Virus record (IMG/VR): IMGVR_UViG_3300042154_001940
Span: 1-32,486 of that record
Origin: a virus
Length of the DNA stretch: 32,486 nt
Strand: one strand, 5' to 3'
The notes beneath the pieces were generated by a model. That model was not told the origin of the DNA. It saw only the letters and a program-made list of their open reading frames with translations, and ran no database searches. Made by a program: the position numbers and the translations under genes. Position 1 is the first letter of the stretch, and every line of letters starts with the position of its first letter. Below, piece after piece: positions 8,072 through 16,655 of the stretch.

Positions 8072-8072
8072 T

Positions 8073-8405
8073 TTAAGCAAATAAATTTTTAAATGAAGAT
8101 GGATTCAATTTACCCTGTTCCATGTTAATTGCATCAATATCTTGCAATATTTCTTTTGGGTAATCCACTCCAATTTCTTTTGCCATTTGACTATTTTTTA
8201 AATATTCAAGCATTAATATTTTATAATTTGAAGTTAGAGTTGCTTTTTCTTTTGCAATCTTATCATTCAATTTTACGTAATTATCCTCAAATGTTTTAAC
8301 TTCTTGAATTAAAGTACGCATAATCATTTCCGCACTTTTACGATAATCTTTTGCTTTTTGTGGCAAATCAGCACCCAATTCTATTTTTTTTCCTGTCTTT
8401 TGCAT
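8073..8405 (-). CDS. Hypothetical helical late protein
   Basis: 110 aa, Lys-rich, almost entirely predicted helix (long coiled-coil-like stretch about 15-75) with no signal or membrane segment. It is one base from both neighbours, between another small helical gene and the protease. The family is not recognised. The place between tape measure and protease suggests a head-tail assembly factor, but this is only a guess from context. Confidence 0.6.
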   Translation of the reverse strand: MQKTGKKIELGADLPQKAKDYRKSAEMIMRTLIQEVKTFEDNYVKLNDKIAKEKATLTSNYKILMLEYLKNSQMAKEIGVDYPKEILQDIDAINMEQGKLNPSSFKNLFA

Positions 8406-8406
8406 C

Positions 8407-8733
8407 TTATAATGATTTAAGTTTTGTTATTGAATTGTTACATATTTTTACCATTTCTAAAGCATTCTTTGATACTTTAGTTAAATTAGCTAACATAGAA
8501 TCATTACCTAATGCTTTTGCCATTGGAATATATTGGTTACATTTAGCTATAATATCATTATAACCATCTAATCCTTTTTGTAATGTAACAATATTGCTGG
8601 GAATAAATTTCCTAAACTCCGCAACGTAGAAATCTGATTCTCCTAATTGTTGCATTAATAAAGTATCTATTTGAGCAAGTTCTACTCTTCTGGAATCTGA
8701 ATTGTCAGAGAATTTTTGAAATGATGTTTTCAT
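8407..8733 (-). CDS. Hypothetical helical late protein
   Basis: 108 aa from the ATG at 8733. The upstream in-frame ATG at 8766 would overlap the end of the tape measure and lies above the AACACGTTATATT leader, so 8733 is preferred. Predominantly helical (LAQIDTLLMQQLGESD, ANLTKVSKNALEMVKICNN). No family recognised. It directly follows the tape-measure gene and could be the start of a separately expressed head block. Confidence 0.6.
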   Translation of the reverse strand: MKTSFQKFSDNSDSRRVELAQIDTLLMQQLGESDFYVAEFRKFIPSNIVTLQKGLDGYNDIIAKCNQYIPMAKALGNDSMLANLTKVSKNALEMVKICNNSITKLKSL

Positions 8734-8736
8734 ATT

Positions 8737-8749
8737 AATATAACGTGTT
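8737..8749 (-). promoter_or_regulatory. 13-base late leader motif AACACGTTATATT
   Basis: Exact 13-base match to the element at 7459-7471, four bases above the ATG at 8733. It lies between the tape-measure stop (8750) and the next gene, so it is non-coding apart from the start region. This second exact copy makes a functional element more likely than chance. Confidence 0.45.
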
Positions 8750-10597
8750 TTATCCGAATGTTGCATTTTGTAATATTTTTCTATCTAAACTTTCCGCACT
8801 TCTTATATCGGAACTTACAACATAGGCTTTTGGTGGCTTAATCTCCTTATTTAAACTTTGGCTTAATTGAGTGCTTGAGTCTACATTTGATTTAGCAATA
8901 CTTATTGATGGTCCAGCACTTGGTATACTCGCAGATGGTGGTGTTCCTCCAACTTCTGTTGCAAGGTTTTGGGCTTGGCTTTGTATTTCCATTACATTTG
9001 CTATTCCTGTAGCTATTACTCCAGCCATTGCTATAAAGTTATATGGTGGCGGTGCCGAGGCAAGTGCAGTATTTGCAGCTACATAAGTATCCATAATTGC
9101 TTGTGCAATTGCTATAGCACTTTGTACTTCTGCATTGTCTTTAAACAAAGCTTTCGCACCATTCAATGCACCATTTAAAGCAGTTTGTTTTACTCCTAAT
9201 GCTGCTAATTCAACTTGTACTTGCTCTTTCTTATAGTCCTTTAATGATTGTGTATACTCTGCCTCTCCCTGTATTCTGGCTACATTAAATTCTCCCTCCT
9301 TTGCAATCTGTTCTGCTAAAATCTCATTGTATTTAACACTCCCCTCTGTTTCCGCAGCTAATCTATCCGCATACAATTGAGTATATGCCTCTTTCTGAAG
9401 TGCAATTGCGTCTAATGTATTTCTTAACTTCTCATGCTCTAATGTTGCAGTTTGGGCGGTAGCCTCTGCAATACCCCTACTTGCTTCTTGAGTAGCATCT
9501 ACAATAGCTTTAGTGCTTTCTTTTTGCTGGTCTTCAATTGACCTTGTTGTTTCATTTACTGTTCTTTGGGTTTCGTTAATTGTAATATCCAAACCTTTCA
9601 TTTGAACTTGTAATGCTGCAATTTGTCCACTTCTTTCTGCGGATACTCCTTTAGCTTGGTTTTCTAATGCAAGTAAATTAATTTGATTCTGGATTAATTG
9701 TTTCTCTTGTTTTATCTGTTCTTTTTTAAGTTCAATATTTCCAAGTATTGCTTTCTTTCTATCCTCAAATGTTAACCTCTCGTTATTTGCAGTAGCCTCG
9801 TTTTGGGCTTGTTGGTTTTCAAGTCCTTTTATATTCTCTTCAATTTTGGCATTTAATAAAATGTAGGCATTAGTAGTTTGTCTTAATGCTTGGTTACCTT
9901 TAAATGTTTTCTCAATATTATCTGTAATTGTTCCACCCCAATCTTTTAAAGTCTCAACTGCCCCTTTAACTGCTCCCTTAATATTGTCTACTCTTTCCGC
10001 TTGTTTTTTTGATATCTCAATATTCTCATTTTGTAACTCATTAATATGTTTTTGAATTTCTCCAGCCTCGTCCAAATCTCCTGTAAATGAGTTCCATTTT
10101 TCTTGAAGTGTTAATACTCCAATAGTCATATCATTTAATGTACTTGTAAATAAAGCAAGTACCCCATCAATTAAATTAGTTTGAATCCATTTAGCACCAT
10201 TTTGAAATGATAACACAACACTATCCCATGCCTCTTTTGGTTTTTTTATGGCATCTGCTATAAACTTAAATGCTGGTTCTAATATTTCAACAAGACCTTG
10301 AGCAGTTCCAGAAATTACAGATAATGCATCATTAAATAAATTAGCTACTTTTTCATTTTCAACTAAAGAACCAAATACTTTATCAAGTACTCCTTTACCA
10401 GCAGCAAGTCCAGCACCGAATTTAAGTCCACCCATTATGCTACCAAATCTACTTCCAGATTTAGAACCCTCTTTAAGTGACTTATTCATGCCACTTGCCT
10501 CTTTCTCTGCTTTACCAAAAGACTTGGCTATATTTTCTGCACCTTTCTCCGCCTTGCTGGTGTCAGCATCTACTTTAAATACTATTGGTTCTGCCAT
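8750..10597 (-). CDS. Tail tape measure protein
   Basis: 615 aa. A Lys/Gly-rich N-terminus precedes a hydrophobic Gly/Ala segment (MGGLKFGAGLAAGKGVLDKV, about 55-75), then about 300 residues of heptad-type Gln/Glu/Ala coiled coil, and then a C-terminal hydrophobic block (AIAIAQAIMDTYVAANTALA...MAGVIATGIANV, about 490-540) typical of tape measures in Bacteroidetes phages. It would set tail length and line the tube lumen. By the usual 1.5 angstrom per helical residue this is a fairly short tail, under 100 nm. It follows the 883-aa tail gene and a small ORF that overlaps its start by 23 bases. Confidence 0.85.
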   Translation of the reverse strand: MAEPIVFKVDADTSKAEKGAENIAKSFGKAEKEASGMNKSLKEGSKSGSRFGSIMGGLKFGAGLAAGKGVLDKVFGSLVENEKVANLFNDALSVISGTAQGLVEILEPAFKFIADAIKKPKEAWDSVVLSFQNGAKWIQTNLIDGVLALFTSTLNDMTIGVLTLQEKWNSFTGDLDEAGEIQKHINELQNENIEISKKQAERVDNIKGAVKGAVETLKDWGGTITDNIEKTFKGNQALRQTTNAYILLNAKIEENIKGLENQQAQNEATANNERLTFEDRKKAILGNIELKKEQIKQEKQLIQNQINLLALENQAKGVSAERSGQIAALQVQMKGLDITINETQRTVNETTRSIEDQQKESTKAIVDATQEASRGIAEATAQTATLEHEKLRNTLDAIALQKEAYTQLYADRLAAETEGSVKYNEILAEQIAKEGEFNVARIQGEAEYTQSLKDYKKEQVQVELAALGVKQTALNGALNGAKALFKDNAEVQSAIAIAQAIMDTYVAANTALASAPPPYNFIAMAGVIATGIANVMEIQSQAQNLATEVGGTPPSASIPSAGPSISIAKSNVDSSTQLSQSLNKEIKPPKAYVVSSDIRSAESLDRKILQNATFG

Positions 10598-10733
10598 GAT
10601 AACTTCTCTTTACTTGTTTTTTAAATTCTTTAAATGTATGGATAGCCTCTTTATGACCTTTAGCTATATCTACTTTTTTTGATACTCCCATAAATTCATG
10701 GGCTTGTAATAACTTAATAATTTTTGTATACAT
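10575..10733 (-). CDS. Small basic 52-aa protein before the tape measure
   Basis: The ATG at 10733 shares a base with the stop of the 883-aa tail gene (TAATG). The frame runs 52 codons to 10577, ending 23 bases inside the tape-measure gene, and fills the 135-base gap exactly. The product is basic and helical (KKVDIAKGHKEAIHTFKEFKKQVK). Many siphoviruses place small tail-assembly chaperones directly before the tape measure, but this one is very short and I recognise no family. The start overlap is the main support. Confidence 0.6.
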   Translation of the reverse strand: MYTKIIKLLQAHEFMGVSKKVDIAKGHKEAIHTFKEFKKQVKRSYHGRTNSI

Positions 10734-13384
10734 TATAATATTTTTTCTACTGTTAAGCTAACTCTATTGAAATCAATGTTATGGCTACCCCCATCTAATG
10801 TTTGAATGCCTATCTCTATAATTGATGTTTCCCCTATTGACATACTACAATTTAAATTTAATGTGACAATATTATTTGCCTCAATTTCACTATATGCATC
10901 TGTGCTTAATCCATTGACTAATACCGATACTGCAAAATCATGACTACTTGTTGGATGCATAATTATTACCGCACTAATTTTATATTGCCCTGTTTGATTT
11001 ATAATAATACTGCCTGTAGATAATGTTGCAGAATATAAAGACTCTTGTCCAACATTGCTTTGTGTATCTAAATCAAAGGCAGAAAATGACGGTGTAACAT
11101 TTTTTGTAAATGAGGTATATTTACCAATTATAATTTGATTTAAAGAAATAGTACCTATATAATTTTGGTAGACATCCTCATATCTTAAATTTGAACTTTG
11201 GTTATAATTAGAATAATTTAATGGATTAGTAACCATTGAACCATTATATTCTGTTGCATTAAATAAATTCTTTAAAATAGCATTACCATTTATAAATGTA
11301 TTGCCCTCTTGAGTACCAACAGGATTAGTCCATATTGGCAATTTTCCTGTAGAACCAGATACCGCTATTGTTGTTACTTTTGGATATGTAGTTAATTCAA
11401 GGGTTGCAATTTCTTTTAAAATGTCATAGGATATCTTTTGTATTTTGTAATAATTCCCAGATACTGCAATAGTATCATTTAATTGCATGTCCAACCATTC
11501 ACGAATTGGGATGTATGCTTTAAAAATTACAATACGAGATTTACTTGAGTAAAGTCTTGAAATAAATTCGTTCCAAAAATTAAAATAAATAGTTTTAGTT
11601 GGCAAACTCCCACTTGCAGAATCCTCAAGCCCAAAAGACAATGAGTAATTAGCAGCAATAGATGGAGTATTTGAATAGGGTGCGGAAATTGGAAAACTTG
11701 TATATGTTGTTCCACCAAATCTTATTGCATGTATATGGCTAACAGGTGCTTGGAAATAAAACAATAACAAATCTTGTTTAATACCTTTATTGTCATTGTC
11801 ATAAATGCATGGCATATCAATATCAGTTTCAAAATTAATTGTACCGATTTGATTTATATCATTTAATCTTGTAGGTGGATTTATACTAAAAAGAGTTTCA
11901 ATAGAAATTGGTGCGGAACTAAAATCTACATTTGGGCTATATTTGATTGACCCATATTCCCTTGCATAAATACGTTTAAAAAATAATTGCGAAATACTTT
12001 CTCCCTCCTTATGTGTCATTGAAACACTTGTCGGAATATCTTGTTTTTTATGAGTTATAGTTTCAAAGTCAACATATTTAGTATACTCTTTATTGACACC
12101 AGCAGTATACCAATCTTGTACATTGTTTAATAAAAATCCGTTTTCTCCATTAGGAATCAAAACCGCATTATATGTTTTTAAAACAGTATTGATAAAATCA
12201 GATACTTTTACAGATGGCATAGCATCTTTTAACAAAACATTTGGATTTACCCTTGTCTGTTGCCCATAACCTGTAATTGTAGTTTCAATAATTGCACTCT
12301 GGTCAATGAAATAAATATATTTTACAATATCCCCCTTTGATAATTTATATAGATTGTAGTATGTTATTTGACTGAATGATGGATTCCAGAATGTGCCTTG
12401 TAAACTTGAAATGGATTTTGTAATTCCATTTACTTGTATGTGTAAAGTTAATTTTGGTTGAATAGCAGTTGTAATTTGCCATGTAATTTCAAAATGATAA
12501 TCTCCATTTTTAGGTACAATATACTCATGGTTTCCAGCATTCCACGCACCATCTGGATTACTAATAATTTGACTTCCAATTGGCAATGTAGCAAATGTAC
12601 TAAAAGGTGTAGTTGTTAATGACATAGGATATAATCCAACATCATCCGCACTAAAATTTCCATAGCTTGGTAAACTAAAATCAAAAAATGGACCAGCACT
12701 ATTCATAGGAGTCATATACAAATTATTAAACTCCGCCCTTGCTAATAATGTACCCCCTAATGTATAGCCAATAGCAGTAAAACAATATTCAATTGCATCC
12801 TTCAGTCTAATGCTTGGTCTTAAATCTTCAAATGTTATACCATCACCAATTTTAATATTTCTGGTTGTCGCAGTATTGGAATAAGTAAAGCCTACCCCAT
12901 AATCTTTTAAATCCCATACTATTTTGCCAGAAAGAAGACCTCCTGTCCATGATGACACAACAGTAGCATTATTTATCGTATGCGTAAAAGGAGACCATGA
13001 TAAGTCACTTAAAAGGCTTTCTCCCCATACAGTCATGATATTTTTACCATTGCCATAAAATACAATATTGTAATCTTTGGGTAATCCATTGGCAAAAGTA
13101 ACATCTAACAATTCTATTACTCCATAAAAAATTGGTATAGTACCAATCTCAATTCTTGCCTCAAGTTTAAATGCTGGACTCCATGTATCAAGTTTAATGT
13201 TCTCCTCAAAATAATTGTAGAAAATATTATTGTTTACATCGGTAGCTGGAAGTTGAAAATTCTGGGTATAATCAGTAAATGTAGTTGAAACATCTGTATA
13301 ATCTTTGATTTGCCTAACTAAAGTAATTGACTCATCATCATACAAATCTGCGTTAATGCCTCGTATAGATATGCTAAACCTCAT
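10733..13384 (-). CDS. Large tail protein (distal tail / baseplate-like)
   Basis: 883 aa. The N-terminus (IRGINADLYDDESITLVRQI...FTDYTQNFQLPATDVNNNIF) is a recurring start of large tail proteins in Bacteroidetes phages: a beta domain with the pattern D-x-T-x-N-F-x-x-P-A-T-x-x-N-N. The middle contains jelly-roll-like strands, and LNDTIAVSGNYYKIQKISYDILKEIATLEL near 650-680 resembles the end of a tail-hub domain. The C-terminal 200 residues look like a separate beta domain (INQTGQYKISAVIIMHPTS), as in C1q/TNF-like receptor-binding tips. It is coupled to the upstream gene by ATGA. The function as tail tip or baseplate protein is inferred from size, neighbours and N-terminal pattern. Confidence 0.65.
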   Translation of the reverse strand: MRFSISIRGINADLYDDESITLVRQIKDYTDVSTTFTDYTQNFQLPATDVNNNIFYNYFEENIKLDTWSPAFKLEARIEIGTIPIFYGVIELLDVTFANGLPKDYNIVFYGNGKNIMTVWGESLLSDLSWSPFTHTINNATVVSSWTGGLLSGKIVWDLKDYGVGFTYSNTATTRNIKIGDGITFEDLRPSIRLKDAIEYCFTAIGYTLGGTLLARAEFNNLYMTPMNSAGPFFDFSLPSYGNFSADDVGLYPMSLTTTPFSTFATLPIGSQIISNPDGAWNAGNHEYIVPKNGDYHFEITWQITTAIQPKLTLHIQVNGITKSISSLQGTFWNPSFSQITYYNLYKLSKGDIVKYIYFIDQSAIIETTITGYGQQTRVNPNVLLKDAMPSVKVSDFINTVLKTYNAVLIPNGENGFLLNNVQDWYTAGVNKEYTKYVDFETITHKKQDIPTSVSMTHKEGESISQLFFKRIYAREYGSIKYSPNVDFSSAPISIETLFSINPPTRLNDINQIGTINFETDIDMPCIYDNDNKGIKQDLLLFYFQAPVSHIHAIRFGGTTYTSFPISAPYSNTPSIAANYSLSFGLEDSASGSLPTKTIYFNFWNEFISRLYSSKSRIVIFKAYIPIREWLDMQLNDTIAVSGNYYKIQKISYDILKEIATLELTTYPKVTTIAVSGSTGKLPIWTNPVGTQEGNTFINGNAILKNLFNATEYNGSMVTNPLNYSNYNQSSNLRYEDVYQNYIGTISLNQIIIGKYTSFTKNVTPSFSAFDLDTQSNVGQESLYSATLSTGSIIINQTGQYKISAVIIMHPTSSHDFAVSVLVNGLSTDAYSEIEANNIVTLNLNCSMSIGETSIIEIGIQTLDGGSHNIDFNRVSLTVEKIL

Positions 13385-14505
13385 CTAACTATTTTGTTTA
13401 TTAATGGTTGTGCATACTCAAGATTCATGGTATACATGATAAGTTTTACATTGGTAGCCTTTTTAATTTCCATACTCATATCTGTTGGATTAGCCGCATA
13501 ATAATTGGTGCCATCAATAATTAAAATTCCCTCACTTGATATAAATTGAGTAATTAACTCAACCATTGATTCTGGAATCCAATTACTGTTTATCTGCAAT
13601 ACTTTTTTACTTTGAATGTTAAGCAATCTTTGTTGCCTCATTCCATATAACCAAGCATTTGTCATAGATGCTGAAGTAAACAATGCAGTTTGATAATTAT
13701 CTTTTGATATATTTACAGTTGGAACAGATACTCCATTCCATGACAAGCCCTCCCATACTCCATATCTATTCATATACAAAGTTGTAGTAGTACCATATTT
13801 ATTAGGGCATTCAAATGTAACAGGAATTACAACATCTGCCCCAGAAGTTTTAATAACAATATTACAATCTGTTCCCCATAATCCAGCATTAGTAATTGCG
13901 TAAACAATATTTAATCCCTGTATTTTTTTATCAGATGTACTCCCAGAAGTTGGGAAATATGAAATTGCACCTATATTAATTTTTACTACTTGAGTAGCAT
14001 CATACCAAATATAATCTAATGTACAATCTGTATTTATAAGGATAGAACTCCTGTTAGATAGATAAATATTAGTCCAATTTTTATTAATGCTTTCAATGGA
14101 ATAAGAATACCCTCTGGTAGCCAATGCTATATTACTTCCTAATACAGTTTGAGGAATAGTTGGATTTGCAGTATTAAAAGTTTCTACATATACATAAATC
14201 CAATATGCTCCATTACCAATTGTTGGTTGGTTTGCTCCAATTGAAAATTGATTCATGGATATGTACTCCGATGCAATTCTGTGGATATCTATATAACTAC
14301 TCATTCCAGCATATACATCTGGAAACTTTGTTATAGTCGCAATTGGAGTTGCTGGAATAGTATTAGTCCCTGTCCATACATAAATTTTATATGAATAATA
14401 AAAACCAGCAGAATTGTAAAGAGTAGAATTACCCTCTTGTGCTTGGTATATCAATGGGCTATTAGCACCTATGTTTCCGCTTGGTTGTTGAGGAAAAGTT
14501 ATCAT
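13381..14505 (-). CDS. Structural tail-associated protein
   Basis: 374 aa, strand-rich, with many Tyr, Asn, Ile and Thr. It starts PQQPSGNIGANSPLIYQAQ and contains SYKIYVWTGTNTIPATPIATI. Proteins with this opening appear next to the large tail protein in Bacteroidetes phages. No enzymatic motif or membrane segment seen. It is joined to both neighbours by ATGA overlaps (14502-14505 and 13381-13384), so it is probably made in fixed ratio with them. I infer a tail-tip or baseplate component. Confidence 0.6.
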   Translation of the reverse strand: MITFPQQPSGNIGANSPLIYQAQEGNSTLYNSAGFYYSYKIYVWTGTNTIPATPIATITKFPDVYAGMSSYIDIHRIASEYISMNQFSIGANQPTIGNGAYWIYVYVETFNTANPTIPQTVLGSNIALATRGYSYSIESINKNWTNIYLSNRSSILINTDCTLDYIWYDATQVVKINIGAISYFPTSGSTSDKKIQGLNIVYAITNAGLWGTDCNIVIKTSGADVVIPVTFECPNKYGTTTTLYMNRYGVWEGLSWNGVSVPTVNISKDNYQTALFTSASMTNAWLYGMRQQRLLNIQSKKVLQINSNWIPESMVELITQFISSEGILIIDGTNYYAANPTDMSMEIKKATNVKLIMYTMNLEYAQPLINKIVR

Positions 14506-15053
14506 GGTCTCATTAAATTAATTAAATCTGTATTCATAGCTTTGGTTAGGCTACCCTTAAATCGTTTTAGTACATCCTTTCTCGCTGGTTCTACAAAATC
14601 ATAGCCATCAATTCCAAAATACTTTATTTTTCTGTTCATCATAAAAGCCATATTTTTATATGAGTCTTTAGTAACTTTAGCAAATTTGCCATTTACTCTT
14701 GGTCTTAATTTTTTGTCCTTAATCCATTTTAACATAATATTTGGAGGTAGACCTTTGCCTTTTTTTCTCCCAGATATTACATATTTTGCATAGTCTTCCA
14801 TTTCAACTTTGTATTCCATATCTGACCCTGTTACTACAATTGAGTCTAATAAATTTCCTGTTGCAATAGAATTCCCTACAAATGTTTTTTTAGTTACACC
14901 AATAGGTTTCCAATTATTACCATCCTTTGTCCATTTTATATTTAAGCCTACTCTTTTGCGTTTACGAGCAAGTTCAATTTGCATACCCTTTGCGAATGCA
15001 TCTGCCATACGATGGAGTTGAGCATCAGTCTTTGGAAATTTAACACCAGCCAT
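14502..15053 (-). CDS. HK97 gp10-like neck / tail-completion protein
   Basis: 183 aa from the ATG at 15053. A TTG at 15062 gives three more residues. It is very basic. The pattern (long N-terminal helix MADAFAKGMQIELARKR, GNLLDSIVV...YAKYVISGRKKGKGLP, then a C-terminal EPARKDVLKRF helix) is that of the gp10-like family, which joins head and tail. The gene overlaps the previous one by 14 bases and the next by an ATGA. Confidence comes from the motif and its place in the tail module. Confidence 0.65.
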   Translation of the reverse strand: MAGVKFPKTDAQLHRMADAFAKGMQIELARKRKRVGLNIKWTKDGNNWKPIGVTKKTFVGNSIATGNLLDSIVVTGSDMEYKVEMEDYAKYVISGRKKGKGLPPNIMLKWIKDKKLRPRVNGKFAKVTKDSYKNMAFMMNRKIKYFGIDGYDFVEPARKDVLKRFKGSLTKAMNTDLINLMRP

Positions 15054-15534
15054 CTGTAACAATTGGATTAATAATAGTCAAACTGATATCTAAAGTAAAT
15101 CCTGTTAATACTGCATCCATTGACTCGGCAAAAGGATTCATAGTAAATGGTCTATTGATATTTAAATTTGTGTACATAGCCATCTCCTGTGATTTAATAG
15201 CCCTTACCAATCTTATATATAACTCTTGTAATATAAAAGCATAGTTGTTATTTTCAGTATATCCAATCTGGCTATTTACATTTGTTAAGTCTTGACCTTG
15301 ATAATCATTTGAGTATTTTATATTTTGGTCTCCAAAAAATATTTGGTATGATAAAACAGAAGTTGAATCATTAACATCTACCCTTGTTAAAGTTATATGC
15401 AATAATGGAAATACAGTTACTGATTTAAAATCAAACTCTGTTAATGAGCCATGAGAATATTGTGCATTTAAACTCGCTGCAATGGTTTTCCAGAAATAAT
15501 TTCCTGTGCCTATATGGTTTTTATTTATGTTCAT
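15040..15534 (-). CDS. Hypothetical tail-module protein (tail completion slot)
   Basis: 164 aa, mixed alpha/beta, with no signal or membrane segment. Features: NYFWKTIAASLNAQ start, a central VLSYQIFFGDQNI strand, a long helix NNYAFILQELYIRLVRAIK, and a hydrophobic LTGFTLDISLTIINPI end. That order (helix, strands, helix, LTG-x-T-L-D-I/V strand) resembles tail-terminator type proteins. The start overlaps as ATGA the stop of the minus-one frame of the upstream gene (15531-15534). Tail terminator is a tentative reading. Confidence 0.55.
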   Translation of the reverse strand: MNINKNHIGTGNYFWKTIAASLNAQYSHGSLTEFDFKSVTVFPLLHITLTRVDVNDSTSVLSYQIFFGDQNIKYSNDYQGQDLTNVNSQIGYTENNNYAFILQELYIRLVRAIKSQEMAMYTNLNINRPFTMNPFAESMDAVLTGFTLDISLTIINPIVTDGWC

Positions 15535-16261
15535 TTTCTTGGTTTTTTGATAAGTTTTTCTTGAATACTCTGCCAGTCAATTTTGTATGATGCAAACATA
15601 AAAGCGGTATGAACAGGGATTTTTGAAACTGCGTCAACATGAAGGATGTCGCCATTACATAGTCCGAAAAGGAATCCAGCCCATCCCCACTTTTTAGTAA
15701 AGCCTGTAAATGTGGTGTCAATGTTGTTGTCATCTTCGGTTCCAAAGATTTCTGGATATAGTTCACCAAGTCTTTCCCGATGTCGCAAAAAAAAACATGT
15801 GCACCTAACGCAATATCTACAGGCATTTCTTTCATAGCCTCATTCATTGTTGCAGTATACTCCTCAATTGCGTAATGACCAAATGGTTGTTCCTCAATTA
15901 TTGGTCTGTATAATATTGACATTATTTTCCAAAGGTCTTTCTTGTCTTTTTGGTAAGTATCTAAATCTACAAATTCGCCAATGGATAATTTATCAATGTT
16001 TGGAATAAATCCGTACTTAATATCATTAATAGTCAACCTTGCCTCAAATCGTGGCTTTTGCGAGATTGCATTGTTAACTTGAGAGATTATATTGTCCATT
16101 TCTTTTTCTTTCATGCTGCGTACTTTCTCTGTGCTTATTTCACAGAATAAAGATATTGCAGTAATGGAGATTTGATTTGGTTCTGGCTTTGTATCCAGAT
16201 ACTCAATGAAGTCTACCCATTGGTATAATTTTATGTCATTTAAAGTTTTAGGTACTTGCAT
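15531..16261 (-). CDS. Tail-assembly-like protein, expressed by a -1 frameshift (or broken by an indel) at a T9 run
   Basis: From the ATG at 16261 the zero frame runs to 15521 (246 aa). At 15787-15795 the minus strand has nine T (codons GTT TTT TTT TGC), a T_TTT_TTT slippery site. After it, the -1 frame is open to a TGA at 15531 (85 aa, including KKWGWAGFLFGLCNGDI and VHTAFMFASYKIDW). It has AT-biased third positions like its neighbours, and its stop forms the ATGA overlap with the next gene. The zero frame after the run has many G/C third positions and ends within the next gene. So the functional product is probably the 243-aa fusion. Lambda G/GT-like chaperones use such a shift. A one-base homopolymer error (T9 for T10) would also explain it. 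Confidence 0.7.
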
Positions 16262-16276
16262 CTTAATAATAGAACT

Positions 16277-16286
16277 TAATTTAACG
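16277..16286 (-). promoter_or_regulatory. Candidate late promoter element upstream of the structural operon
   Basis: Minus-strand CGTTAAATTA lies between the terminator at 16304 and the first late gene (16261). It differs by one base from CGTTATATTA of the leaders at 7459 and 8737. No Bacteroidetes -33/-7 pair is visible here, so a different sigma specificity is possible. Support is weak for a single site. Confidence 0.3.
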
Positions 16287-16303
16287 ATGGTGTTGGAAAT
16301 ACG

Positions 16304-16326
16304 AAAAGGGGGTTATGCCCCCCTTT
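16304..16326 (-). terminator. Intrinsic terminator between accessory and late regions
   Basis: AAAAGGGGG-TTATG-CCCCCCTTT on the plus strand gives a G/C stem of five to six pairs flanked by A and T runs, so it can work in both directions. In the minus direction it follows the stop at 16332 by six bases and ends with UUUU. It separates the accessory genes from the structural operon starting at 16261. Confidence 0.85.
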
Positions 16327-16331
16327 AAGTT

Positions 16332-16601
16332 TTAAATAAAATATTCTTTCTTTTTTAGTTGGTCTATGACATATTCAAATTTAGTGCTAAACAATTCCTC
16401 TGAAATAATATCGTAGCCATTCATTAGTGCTGCTTTAGTTGGAATCATGCTAATAGCTACCCCTGTATATTTGGCGTCGCATACATGGATTGTTTCCTCC
16501 TCGCTAATTATCTTGTAATAATGGATGTCTCCATAGCATAAAAACATTGGAAGAGTTATCTCGTGCTCTTCTGAAATTTCCTTTTTTAGTGTAATAATCA
16601 T
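16332..16601 (-). CDS. Small hypothetical accessory protein
   Basis: 89 aa, not recognised. Acidic N-terminus (KKEISEEHEITLP), then CYGDIHYYKII and ISMIPTKAALMNGYDIISEELFSTKF, mixed alpha/beta, with no membrane segment. It has its own consensus promoter (16626-16655) and is followed by a terminator, so it is a one-gene transcription unit. A short, separately promoted early gene in a phage often encodes a host-takeover or anti-defence protein; nothing in the sequence says which. Confidence 0.65.
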   Translation of the reverse strand: MIITLKKEISEEHEITLPMFLCYGDIHYYKIISEEETIHVCDAKYTGVAISMIPTKAALMNGYDIISEELFSTKFEYVIDQLKKKEYFI

Positions 16602-16625
16602 TTTTGTTATGTTTTAAATTGTTAT

Positions 16626-16655
16626 CAAATATAATTTAATTTTTTGAATTTGCAA
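16626..16655 (-). promoter_or_regulatory. Bacteroidetes-type promoter for the gene at 16601
   Basis: On the minus strand: TTG (16655-16653, within TTTTGCAAATTC), 19-bp spacer, TATATTTG (16633-16626). This is the Bacteroidetes primary-sigma consensus. The -33 part lies in the end of the upstream gene. Predicted leader about 20 nt. Confidence 0.8.

Noticed and set aside
15521-15787. Zero-frame end (after the T9 run) as the true C-terminus of the tail-assembly-like protein
   Set aside because: Third positions are G/C-rich compared with neighbours, and the frame ends inside the next gene. The -1 frame has coding-like third positions and an ATGA junction.
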